In this document: piece by piece, positions 8,301 through 15,618 of the stretch
Position numbering within the stretch: the stretch's first letter is position 1
How the letters are laid out: the number at the start of each line of letters is the position of its first letter
NCBI RefSeq assembly: GCF_003002915.1
Contig: NZ_PVTG01000003.1
Coordinates: 284,537 to 348,536, forward strand
DNA from: Geodermatophilus tzadiensis
GTDB lineage: Bacteria > Actinomycetota > Actinomycetes > Mycobacteriales > Geodermatophilaceae
Length of the DNA stretch: 64,000 nt
Direction: 5' to 3'
Notes under the pieces: model-generated
The model's database searches: none
What the model was told of the DNA's origin: nothing
Seen by the model: only the letters and a program-made list of their open reading frames with translations
Position numbers and translations under genes: made by a program

Positions 8301-8714
8301 TCAGGGGAGGTGGGCGAGGAGGGCGGCGTGCTGGGCGGGGCTCAGGTAGGAGGGGTTGCCGCCGGCGGGCACCCGGAGCACCTCGGCGTCGGCGAACCCG
8401 GGGTCGGCCAGCAGGTCGGCGCGCGGTACCGGCTCGGCCAGCAGGGTCAGCCGCACGTGCACCAGCGGCCCGCTCCCGTCCTCGCCGACCTCGCCCGCGA
8501 CCACCCCGGTGGCGTGCACGCCCGGGCGGTCGCGGCCGGAGAGCCACAGCAGGCAGGGGTCCCCGGGCGCGACCAGCCCGAGCCGGTAGGACCGGTACAG
8601 GCAGCGGCTGACCGTCCGCTCCTCGCCGGGCCGCCACCCGGGGACGACGGCCGAGGGCGGGCGCGCGGTCTTCACCACCCAGCAGGCGACGTCGGCGGGC
8701 TGCAGGCGGGTCAC
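8301..8714 (-). CDS. EVE/PUA-like domain protein (tentative)
   Basis: 137 residues from GTG 8714. The segment VACWVVKT near the start, then TVSRCLYRSYRLGLVAPGDP and LLWLSGRDRPGVHATGVVAG, follow the strand pattern of EVE-type PUA-like domains, which in other proteins bind modified nucleotides in DNA or RNA. The family call is from pattern memory and is not certain. An upstream in-frame ATG (8738) would add eight residues but would leave only 14 nt to the divergent MFS gene. It stands alone, so context gives no further help. Confidence 0.55.
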   Translation of the reverse strand: MTRLQPADVACWVVKTARPPSAVVPGWRPGEERTVSRCLYRSYRLGLVAPGDPCLLWLSGRDRPGVHATGVVAGEVGEDGSGPLVHVRLTLLAEPVPRADLLADPGFADAEVLRVPAGGNPSYLSPAQHAALLAHLP

Positions 8715-8752
8715 CGGCCCATCCCACCAGCAGGGCACGATGGCCGCGTGCC

Positions 8753-10003
8753 GTGCCCCGACCGCCGACCCCGTCCGCGGCGCTGAGCGGCGCGGACCGG
8801 CTGCCGCGGGGGCACCGCGCCGGGGAGCCGGGGCTGCGCCGCGCGTCGACGGCGGTCTTCCTCGCCGGGCTGGCCGTCTTCGCCGTCCTCTACGCCCCGC
8901 AGGCCCTGCTGCCCGAGCTGACCCGTGCCTTCGCCGTCACCCCGGCCGCCGCGACGCTGTCGGTCTCCGGGGCGACGGCGGGGCTCGCCGTGGGCCTGCT
9001 GGTGCTGGGGCCGCTGTCGGACCGCGTCGGGCGCACCGCCGTCCTGCGCGCGGCGCTGGCCGCGGCCACCGTGCTGGCGGTGCTCCTGGCACTGGTGCCG
9101 GCGTGGGAGCCGCTGCTGGTGCTGCGCGTGCTGCAGGGGTTCGCGCTGGCCGGGCTGCCCGCCGTCGGGGTGGCCTACCTGCGGGAGGAGCTCGACGCCT
9201 CGGTGAGCTCGCGGGCCATCGGGCTGTTCGTCGGCGGCACGGCGATCGGCGGCCTCAGCGGCCGGCTGCTGGCCGGGGCGCTGGCCGACCTGGGCGGCTG
9301 GCGCGCGGCGCTCGGTGCGACCGCCGGGCTGGCGGTGGCCTGCACGGCCGCGGTCTGGCTGCTGCTGCCGGCGTCGCGGCGCTTCGTGCCGGTGCCCCGC
9401 GGGACGCCGGTGCTTCAGCAGCTGGCCCGCGGCGTCGGCGACCCGGTGCTGCTGGGCCTCTACGGGCTGGCCGCGCTGCTCATGGGCGGCTTCGTCGCGG
9501 TCTACAACGCGGGCACCTTCCGGCTGGAGGCGCCGCCGTACGGGCTCTCGCCGGCGCTGGCCGGGCTGGTCTTCCTCACCTACCTGCTCGGCTCGGTGAG
9601 CTCCCCGGTGGCCGGTGCGCTCGCCGAGCGGGTGGGCCGGCGGGTCGTCGTCCCGGTGGCGATCGTGCTCACCGGCGGCGGGCTGCTGCTGACGCTGGCC
9701 GAGCCGCTGGGGGTCTTCGTCGCGGGGCTGGCGGTGCTCACCGTGGGCTTCTTCGCCGCGCACGGGGTGGCCAGCGGGTGGGTGGCGGCACGGGCGGCGC
9801 TGGGGGAGCGGCCGGTCGGGCAGGCCGCCTCGCTGTACTCGTTCTGGTACTACGTCGGCTCGTCGGTGGGCGGCACCGTGGCCGGCCGGGCGTGGGCGGA
9901 CGCTGGCTGGCCGGGCGCGGCCGCCGTCGCCGGCACCGGCATTGCCGGGGCGCTGGTGCTCGCGCTGCTGCTCGGTCGCAGCCGCCGCCTGCCGGGCCGC
10001 TGA
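8753..10003 (+). CDS. MFS transporter
   Basis: A 416-residue major facilitator protein with twelve hydrophobic segments. The loop between helices 2 and 3 has the family signature GPLSDRVGRTAV, and the second half repeats it as ALAERVGRRVVVPV. The best resemblance is to YnfM/arabinose-efflux-like MFS proteins (ALLPELTRAFAVTPAAATLSVSGATAGLA), an impression from sequence only. GTG 8753 is used; another GTG lies at 8748 in a different frame. Downstream is a 12-bp hairpin and then element B. Likely a drug or metabolite exporter. Confidence 0.88.
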   Translation: MPRPPTPSAALSGADRLPRGHRAGEPGLRRASTAVFLAGLAVFAVLYAPQALLPELTRAFAVTPAAATLSVSGATAGLAVGLLVLGPLSDRVGRTAVLRAALAAATVLAVLLALVPAWEPLLVLRVLQGFALAGLPAVGVAYLREELDASVSSRAIGLFVGGTAIGGLSGRLLAGALADLGGWRAALGATAGLAVACTAAVWLLLPASRRFVPVPRGTPVLQQLARGVGDPVLLGLYGLAALLMGGFVAVYNAGTFRLEAPPYGLSPALAGLVFLTYLLGSVSSPVAGALAERVGRRVVVPVAIVLTGGGLLLTLAEPLGVFVAGLAVLTVGFFAAHGVASGWVAARAALGERPVGQAASLYSFWYYVGSSVGGTVAGRAWADAGWPGAAAVAGTGIAGALVLALLLGRSRRLPGR

Positions 10004-10013
10004 CCGCGCGCGG

Positions 10014-10043
10014 GCGGGCGCCGGACCGCCGTCCGGAGCCCGC
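10014..10043 (+). terminator. Hairpin after the MFS gene
   Basis: Arms GCGGGCGCCGGAC (10014-10026) and GTCCGGAGCCCGC (10031-10043) pair over 12 of 13 positions around a 4-nt loop, starting 10 nt after the MFS stop. There is no T-run, as is common for GC-rich actinobacterial terminators. Confidence 0.65.
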
Positions 10044-10061
10044 CCGGTGACATGCCGGAAC

Positions 10062-10118
10062 GGCCTCCCTGCAGGGGGCCCGCCGCGAGCGTGCGAGCGG
10101 TGGGGGGCAGGGAGGTCC
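10062..10118. terminator. Convergent-junction hairpin element, copy B
   Basis: Outer arms GGCCTCCCTGC (10062-10072) and GCAGGGAGGTCC (10107-10118); inner arms CCCGCCGC and GCGGTGGG; apex GAGC-GT-GCGA. It lies between the MFS stop and the minus-strand stop at 10124. It shares the fold of copies A and C; the outer arms differ from copy A on both sides so that pairing is kept. Confidence 0.8.
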
Positions 10119-10123
10119 TCCTC

Positions 10124-10327
10124 CTAGTCCGTGGCGGCGTGGAACTCCGCGCCGGCCGGGTCGGCGTCGTCGGAGCCGACGGCCTGCCGCTCCTGCTCGG
10201 TGCGGTGCTGCAGCGCGTCGTCGCTCGGCCGCGGGTCGGCCTTGCCGTGCTCCTGGCGCGTCCTGGGTGCCGACTCCTCGGTGTCCATGACGTCGTCGAG
10301 GGTCGGGCGGTCGGGTGGGGTGGTCAT
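10124..10327 (-). CDS. Small acidic hypothetical protein
   Basis: 67 residues, hydrophilic and rich in Asp, Glu, Thr and Gln, with no hydrophobic segment and no Cys. The start at 10327 (MTTPPDRPTLDDV) is supported by GGAGGA placed 5 nt upstream; an ATG 27 nt earlier has no such site. The composition suggests a disordered or stress-type small protein. It is flanked by copy B at its 3' end. I do not recognise the family. Confidence 0.6.
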   Translation of the reverse strand: MTTPPDRPTLDDVMDTEESAPRTRQEHGKADPRPSDDALQHRTEQERQAVGSDDADPAGAEFHAATD

Positions 10328-10390
10328 CGCGGTCCTCCGTGGTCGGGTGTCCACGGGAGCCCATAGCCGTCCCGTGACGGGGGAAACCCG

Positions 10391-10687
10391 TCAGCGCTGC
10401 TGGAGCGAGCCCGCCGGCAGCCAGGCCTCGACGAGCACCGGCCCGTGCGGTCCGGGGACGGCGTAGGCGACGCGGCCCTGCCAGCCCTCCGGCCGCTGGC
10501 GCCACTCGACGAGCAGCCCGGGCACCGTGCCGGGTGCGCCGGGCGGGGCGTGCACCCAGCAGTGCCGGCCGGTCCCGTCCTCCCGCCGCGGAGGCGGGTC
10601 GGCCGCCGGCCCGGGGACGGGTGCCGGTCGGACGCCGGAGTCGGCGGCCCGCTCGCCCAGCGACGGCCGTGACCTGCCCCGGTGCAT
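10391..10687 (-). CDS. Small conserved actinobacterial hypothetical protein
   Basis: 98 residues from ATG 10687 (GTG 10699 would add four). The first 40 residues are Arg/Pro-rich and probably disordered. The second half, RHCWVHAPP...PGLLVEWRQ...GWQGRVAYAVP...LVEAWLPAGSL, is a compact beta-rich pattern that I recall from many small actinobacterial proteins of unknown function. The frame stays open for over 2 kb upstream, but there it only shadows malQ. No role can be given. Confidence 0.6.
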   Translation of the reverse strand: MHRGRSRPSLGERAADSGVRPAPVPGPAADPPPRREDGTGRHCWVHAPPGAPGTVPGLLVEWRQRPEGWQGRVAYAVPGPHGPVLVEAWLPAGSLQQR

Positions 10688-10800
10688 CCCGCCAGCCACC
10701 CCGGCAGTCTGGCACGCCCGTCGAACACGCGTTCGACGCGACGGCCCTGTCGAGCCGCGACCGGCGCGGGCCCGCGGAGGGACCACGCCGGTCGTGCGTC

Positions 10801-12690
10801 TCACCCCGTGCGGGCCTCGCCGCCGGGCTGCTCGCCGAGGGCGTCCTCCTCCGGGTCGCTGGTACGGGTCACGCCCTCGCCCAGCGTCCGGGCCACCTCC
10901 TGCAGCAGCGGGTGCGCCGGCAGGTCCTCGACCGGCACCGGCAGCGGCAGCGACCAGTTGGGCCGGTCGGTGGTGCCGGGCACGTTGGGCCGGCGCCGCT
11001 CGGCGACGGCGTCGTCGAGGGTGGCCGACAGCAGCAGCGACGGCGCCCGGGCCAGCAGCTCGTGCGCCCGCCTCACCGCCGTCTCCGGCCTGGCGTTCCT
11101 CCGCACGCCCGGCAGCCGCTCCAGCAGCGACCGCCGGCCGCGCTCGAGCTCCTCGTCGGTGCCCGTGCCGTACCGCCGCTGCTCCTCGAGGTCGGCGCCG
11201 CTCCACAGGCCGGCCACCGTGGGCAGGTCGTGCGTGGTGATCGCGGCCATCGCCTCGGCGGGCCACTCGGTGGGGTCGTCGTCCTCGAACCACAGCAGCC
11301 GGTAGCTGAGGATGCCGTGCTCGGCCATGGCCTCGCGGACGCCGTCCTCGACGGTGCCCAGGTCCTCGCCCACGACGACGGCCTGCGCCCGGTGGCTCTC
11401 CAGCGCGACGATGTCGAGCAGGTCCTCGGCCGGGTAGCGGACGTAGGCGCCGTCGGCCGCGCTGCCGCCGGTGGGCACCCACCACAGCCGGAACAGGCCC
11501 ATGACGTGGTCGATGCGCAGCCCGCCGGCGCCGGCCATGGTGGCGCGGATGGACTCGACGAACGGCTCGTAGTCCGCCTCCTGCAGGCGCCAGGGCACCA
11601 GCGGCGGGGAGCCCCAGTCCTGGCCCTGCGCGTTGAACTCGTCGGGCGGGGCGCCGACCGTGGCGCCCTGGGCGAGCACGCCCTGCCAGGTCCAGGCGTC
11701 GGCGCCGCCGCCGGCCACGCCGATCGGCAGGTCCTGGATGACGGTCATGCCCTCGGTGGCCCGCTCGAGCTGCCGCGACAGGCACCACTGCAGCCAGGCG
11801 TGGAAGGCGACGTCGCGCTCGTGCTCGGCGACGAAGCGGCCGACGGCCTCGCCGCGCGGGTCGCGCAGCTCCTCGGGCCACGTGTGCCAGTCGGGGCCGT
11901 GGACGTCGGCCAGCGCGCACCAGGTGGCCCAGTCCTGCAGCTTCTGCCCCTGGAACCACCACCACTCGGGGAAGGCGGGCTCGTCGCGCCCGGCGGCGTC
12001 GAAGACGCGGCGCAGCGCCTCGCGCTTGCGGGCCCAGATCGCGTCGCGGTCGACCAGCTCGCCGTCGGACAGCGCGCGCCCGGCGTCGCCGTCGAGGTCG
12101 ACGCGGTCGGCGCCGGGGACCTCCTCCACCCGCAGGTAGAGGGGGTTGCGGAAGCGGCGGGTGGCCGGCAGGTAGGGGCTGGCCTCCTGCTGCGGCGTGG
12201 GGGCGACGGCGTGCAACGGGTTGACCAGCACGAAGCCGGCGCCCTGGTCGGCGGCCATCTCGCGGACGGCGCGCAGGTCGGCGAGGTCGCCGATGCCCCA
12301 GCTGCCGCGGCTGCGGGTGGCGTAGAGCTGCACCGCCCAGCCCCAGGCGCGGTCCTCGGGCAGCCAGCACCGGCCGGGCGAGACGACCAGCCGGCGGCGC
12401 GGCCCGCCTGGCGCCTGCAGCCAGTGGTAGCCCAGCGGGAAGTCGTCGGGCAGCTCGCCGTCCACGTGCCGGGTCGAGCCGTCCTCGAGGGTCACCTCGG
12501 CCTCGTCGACCTCGAGGACGTCGCCGGGTCGCGCGACGATGGGCGCCCGGTGCTCGAGGTCCTCCGGCGGCTCGCCGATCACCTCCCGCAGGCGCTCGAT
12601 GGTGGCCTGGGCGACCTCGTGTTCCTCGTCCAGGGCGTCGAGCCAGGTGGCGTCGATGCCCCACCGGTCGGTGTCGGGGGTGCGTGTCAC
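10801..12690 (-). CDS. malQ: 4-alpha-glucanotransferase (amylomaltase)
   Basis: 629 residues, GH77 family. It has GSWGIGDLADL (acceptor-side loop), NPLHAVAPTPQQEASPYLP, LRIDHVMGLFRLWWVP with the nucleophile Asp, VVGEDLGTV with the acid/base Glu, and ITTHDLPTVAGLW with the stabilising Asp. An N-terminal extension of about 130 residues before the barrel is usual for actinobacterial MalQ. The enzyme moves maltooligosaccharide chains between glucans in glycogen/maltose metabolism. GTG 12690 is chosen because GGAGG stands about 8 nt upstream, rather than starts further up that run into the divergent merR gene. A GH13 enzyme is encoded 3 kb away, on the other strand. Confidence 0.93.
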   Translation of the reverse strand: MTRTPDTDRWGIDATWLDALDEEHEVAQATIERLREVIGEPPEDLEHRAPIVARPGDVLEVDEAEVTLEDGSTRHVDGELPDDFPLGYHWLQAPGGPRRRLVVSPGRCWLPEDRAWGWAVQLYATRSRGSWGIGDLADLRAVREMAADQGAGFVLVNPLHAVAPTPQQEASPYLPATRRFRNPLYLRVEEVPGADRVDLDGDAGRALSDGELVDRDAIWARKREALRRVFDAAGRDEPAFPEWWWFQGQKLQDWATWCALADVHGPDWHTWPEELRDPRGEAVGRFVAEHERDVAFHAWLQWCLSRQLERATEGMTVIQDLPIGVAGGGADAWTWQGVLAQGATVGAPPDEFNAQGQDWGSPPLVPWRLQEADYEPFVESIRATMAGAGGLRIDHVMGLFRLWWVPTGGSAADGAYVRYPAEDLLDIVALESHRAQAVVVGEDLGTVEDGVREAMAEHGILSYRLLWFEDDDPTEWPAEAMAAITTHDLPTVAGLWSGADLEEQRRYGTGTDEELERGRRSLLERLPGVRRNARPETAVRRAHELLARAPSLLLSATLDDAVAERRRPNVPGTTDRPNWSLPLPVPVEDLPAHPLLQEVARTLGEGVTRTSDPEEDALGEQPGGEARTG

Positions 12691-12756
12691 CCCTCGATCC
12701 TCCGGGGCCGAGGGGGTGATCGCAGCAGGGGACGGAGTGGTGCCGCTTACGTCTGG

Positions 12757-12784
12757 ACCCTCCAGCGGGTGGAGGGTGCAGGGT
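12757..12784 (+). promoter_or_regulatory. MerR-type operator/promoter
   Basis: A perfect dyad ACCCTCCA-GCGGG-TGGAGGGT (12757-12777) sits in an unusually long spacer (about 20 bp) between CTGGAC (12753-12758) and CAGGGT (12779-12784). CAGGGT ends 7 nt before the merR GTG. Long spacers carrying ACC(C/T)TCC dyads are the hallmark of promoters that MerR proteins twist into an active form. Autoregulation is therefore likely, and malQ on the other strand may respond too. Confidence 0.7.
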
Positions 12785-12791
12785 CGGGCCC

Positions 12792-13706
12792 GTGGAGGGG
12801 GTCCTGCTGACCATCGGCGAGGTGGCCGCCCGGCTCGGCGTCCCGGTGCGCACCGTGCGGTTCTGGTCCGACGCCGGGCTGGTCGACCCGCCGGTCCGCT
12901 CGGCCGGCGGCTACCGGCTCTACGACGCCGCCGCCGTGGCCCGCCTGGACCTGGTGCACACCCTGCGCGGCCTCGGGCTCGGGCTGCCCGCCGTCCGCGA
13001 GCTGCTGGCCGCCCGCCGCACCGTGGCCGACGTCGCCGCCGAGCACGTGCGCGCCCTCGACGCCGAGATCCGCCTGCTGCGGCTGCGCCGGACGCTGCTG
13101 CAGGCCGTCGTGCACGCCGGCACCCCGACCGAGGAGATGAGGATCGTGTCCGACCTGGCCGCGCTGTCCGCCCGCGAGCGGCAGCGGATCGTCGACGCAT
13201 TCGTCGACCGCGCCTTCGCCGGCCTGCCTGACGACGCCCCCGGCGCCGGGCTGGCCGCGCCCATGCGCTCGCTGCCCGCCGAGCTGCCCGAGGAGCCGAC
13301 CGCCGAGCAGGTGGCCGCCTGGCTGGAGCTGGCCCGCCTGGTCGCCGACGACGGGTTCGCGGCGCGGGTGCGCGAGATGGCGGTGGCCGGTGCCGGTGGC
13401 GGCCCGGAGGACCCCGACCCCGGGGTCGACGCCGGCCGCCTCCAGACGCTGGGCCGCGGCGCGCTCGCCGACGGCGTGCCGCCGGGCAGCCCCGCCGCGG
13501 AGGCGCTGGTGGCCGAGCTGCTCGACGACGGCCGGGAGGACGACCCGGGCCGCCGCGCCGCGCTCGCCGACCGGCTGGCCACCTTCACCGACGCCCGCGT
13601 CGAGCGGTACTGGCAGCTGCTCGGCGTGCTCCACGGCCGGCCGCCGTTCGAGCCGTCGGTGCCCGCGGTCGAGTGGTGGGTCGCCGCGCTGCGTGCGGCA
13701 CCCTGA
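12792..13706 (+). CDS. MerR family transcriptional regulator
   Basis: 304 residues. Residues 6-75 are a MerR winged HTH (LTIGEVAARLGVPVRTVRFWSDAGLVDPP, then GGYRLYDAAAVARL). A dimerisation helix follows (about 80-115). The remaining 190 residues are helical with two conserved Trp near the end (VEWWVAAL) and no TipAS, GyrI or metal-binding Cys pattern, so the ligand is unknown. GTG 12792 has CAGGGT 7 nt upstream and no Shine-Dalgarno. It lies 4 nt before the hydrolase gene and is divergent from malQ, with a MerR-type dyad in front. Confidence 0.88.
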   Translation: MEGVLLTIGEVAARLGVPVRTVRFWSDAGLVDPPVRSAGGYRLYDAAAVARLDLVHTLRGLGLGLPAVRELLAARRTVADVAAEHVRALDAEIRLLRLRRTLLQAVVHAGTPTEEMRIVSDLAALSARERQRIVDAFVDRAFAGLPDDAPGAGLAAPMRSLPAELPEEPTAEQVAAWLELARLVADDGFAARVREMAVAGAGGGPEDPDPGVDAGRLQTLGRGALADGVPPGSPAAEALVAELLDDGREDDPGRRAALADRLATFTDARVERYWQLLGVLHGRPPFEPSVPAVEWWVAALRAAP

Positions 13707-13710
13707 GGCC

Positions 13711-14370
13711 GTGGACCGGCTGCTGCTCGTGCACCCGCCGCTGCTCGGCCCCGCGGTGCTCGGCCCGCTCGCCGCGCGGCTGCGCGCGGGCGGGGCCACG
13801 GTCGCCGTCCCCGACCTGCGGGCGCACGTGCCGGACCCGGCGGCCGGGCGTCCCTCGGCCGCCGGGTGGGCGCAGCGCTGGGCCGCGGTGGTGGGGCCGG
13901 CGGACGTCGTCGTCGGGTTCTCCGGCGCGGGCATCGCGCTCCCGCTGCTCGCCGAGGCCTCCGGCGCCCGCCGGGCGGTCTGGCTCGACGCGGTCCTGCC
14001 GCCGGCCGCGGGGACGGCGCGGTGGCCGGCCGGCGTGCGGGAGCGGGTGGCGCCGCTGGTGGGCGACGACGGCCGGGTGGCCGACTGGACGACGTGGTGG
14101 GGCCCCGACGCGATGGCCGGGCTGGTCCCCGACGCCGGCGTGCGGGCCGCCGTCCTCGCCGAGGGGCACCGGCTACCGGCGGACCTGTGGTCGACCGGCG
14201 TCCCGGTGCCGCCCCTGGCCGCCGAGGCGCGCTACGTGCACCTGTCACCGGCCTACGACGGGGACGCCGCGGCCGCCCGGGACCGTGGCTGGCCGGTCGC
14301 CGGGGACGGCCGCGGCGCCCACCTCGCCGTGGCCACCGACCCCGCGCGGGTGGCCGCCCTGCTGCGCTGA
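13711..14370 (+). CDS. Alpha/beta-hydrolase-like protein
   Basis: 219 residues starting VDRLLLVHPPLLGP, the first strand of an alpha/beta-hydrolase fold. The nucleophile elbow region reads VVGFSGAGIALPLL (G-F-S-G-A-G), giving a candidate Ser. A likely late His is in the GRGAHLAVATDP segment near the C-terminus. It begins 4 nt after merR, so both are probably on one transcript. The substrate is unknown; the weak overall similarity to named families keeps the confidence modest. Confidence 0.65.
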   Translation: MDRLLLVHPPLLGPAVLGPLAARLRAGGATVAVPDLRAHVPDPAAGRPSAAGWAQRWAAVVGPADVVVGFSGAGIALPLLAEASGARRAVWLDAVLPPAAGTARWPAGVRERVAPLVGDDGRVADWTTWWGPDAMAGLVPDAGVRAAVLAEGHRLPADLWSTGVPVPPLAAEARYVHLSPAYDGDAAAARDRGWPVAGDGRGAHLAVATDPARVAALLR

Positions 14371-14429
14371 GCGTTCCGGCACACCCCGGTCCCGTGGCCG
14401 CGGGCCCCCGGCTGCGGTAGGCACGCACG

Positions 14430-15503
14430 GTGACCGTGATCGGCTTCCACAACTCGCACGAGCAGGTCCACCCGGCCGAGCTGCTGGCCGCCGTCCAGCA
14501 CGCGGAGGAGGTGGGCTTCACCGCGGCGATGTGCTCCGACCACTTCGCGCCCTGGAACTCCCACCAGGGGCACTCGGGCTTCGCCTGGTCCTGGCTGGGC
14601 GCGGCGCTGGCCACCACCGGCCTGCCCTGCGGAGTGGTCAACGCGCCGGGGCAGCGCTACCACCCGGCGGTCATCGCCCAGGGCGCGGCGACGCTGGCGG
14701 CGATGTTCCCCGGCCGGTTCTGGATGGCGCTGGGCAGCGGGCAGGTGATGAACGAGCGGATCACCGGCACCCCGTGGCCGCCCAAGCGGGTGCGCGACGC
14801 CCGGCTGCGCGAGTGCGTCGACGTCATCCGCGCCCTGCTGGCCGGCGAGGAGGTCACCCACCGCGGGCTGGTCGACGTCGAGCGGGCGCGGATCTGGTCG
14901 CTGCCCGAGCAGCAGCCCGCGCTCATCGGCCCGGTGATGAGCGTCCCGACCGCGCGCCGGCACGCCGACTGGGCCGACGGGTTCATCACCATCAACCAGC
15001 CGCACGACACGCTGCGCGAGCTCGTCGGCGCCTACCGGGACGCCGGCGGCCAGGGCCGGCTCGTGCTGCAGGTGCACCTGTGCTGGGACCCCGACCCGGA
15101 CCGGGCGAGGCAGATCGCCTACGACCAGTGGTTCACCAACACCTTCCCGCCGCCGCTGTGCTGGGACCTCGACGGCCCGGAGGCCTTCGAGCAGGCCAGC
15201 GCGTACACGCCGCAGGAGGCCGTCGAGGGCGCCGTCCGGGTGAGTTCGGACCTCGGCCGGCACGCCGCCTGGCTGGCCGAGTACGTCGAGCTCGGCTTCG
15301 ACGAGGTCTACCTGCACCACGTGGGCAAGGAGCAGAAGCCCTTCCTCGACGCGTTCGGCGAGCACGTGCTGCCGCAGCTCGGCGTCACCCGGCCCGAGCC
15401 CGCCGTGGCACTCGACGGCCCCGGCGGGCCGCGCCGCCCGCGGCAGGAGCCCGAGCCCGGGGCGCCCACGGTGCTGCCGGAGGGCCGCCCGACCCCGCCC
15501 TGA
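14430..15503 (+). CDS. LLM-class flavin-dependent oxidoreductase (TIGR03885-like)
   Basis: 357 residues with the luciferase-like TIM-barrel pattern: IGFHNSHEQVHPAELLAAVQHAEEVGFTAAMCSDHFAPW, then FWMALGSGQVMNERITG and HADWADGFITINQP. Of the luciferase-like families it fits TIGR03885, described as probably using FMN rather than F420. The C-terminal 35 residues are Pro/Arg-rich. The GTG at 14430 fits the first strand of the barrel. It is followed by the GH13 gene on the same strand, a pairing I recall from other actinobacteria; the link between the two activities is not understood. Confidence 0.82.
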   Translation: MTVIGFHNSHEQVHPAELLAAVQHAEEVGFTAAMCSDHFAPWNSHQGHSGFAWSWLGAALATTGLPCGVVNAPGQRYHPAVIAQGAATLAAMFPGRFWMALGSGQVMNERITGTPWPPKRVRDARLRECVDVIRALLAGEEVTHRGLVDVERARIWSLPEQQPALIGPVMSVPTARRHADWADGFITINQPHDTLRELVGAYRDAGGQGRLVLQVHLCWDPDPDRARQIAYDQWFTNTFPPPLCWDLDGPEAFEQASAYTPQEAVEGAVRVSSDLGRHAAWLAEYVELGFDEVYLHHVGKEQKPFLDAFGEHVLPQLGVTRPEPAVALDGPGGPRRPRQEPEPGAPTVLPEGRPTPP

Positions 15504-15618
15504 CCCCGCCGCCGCCGAGAGGGCACCCGGTGCCGCCCGGGCCGGCGTGTCCGCGCGTGCCGGCGGCAAGAACTGCCACCTCGACGTCCCGCCCACCCCG
15601 AGCTGAGGGGATCCGAAC

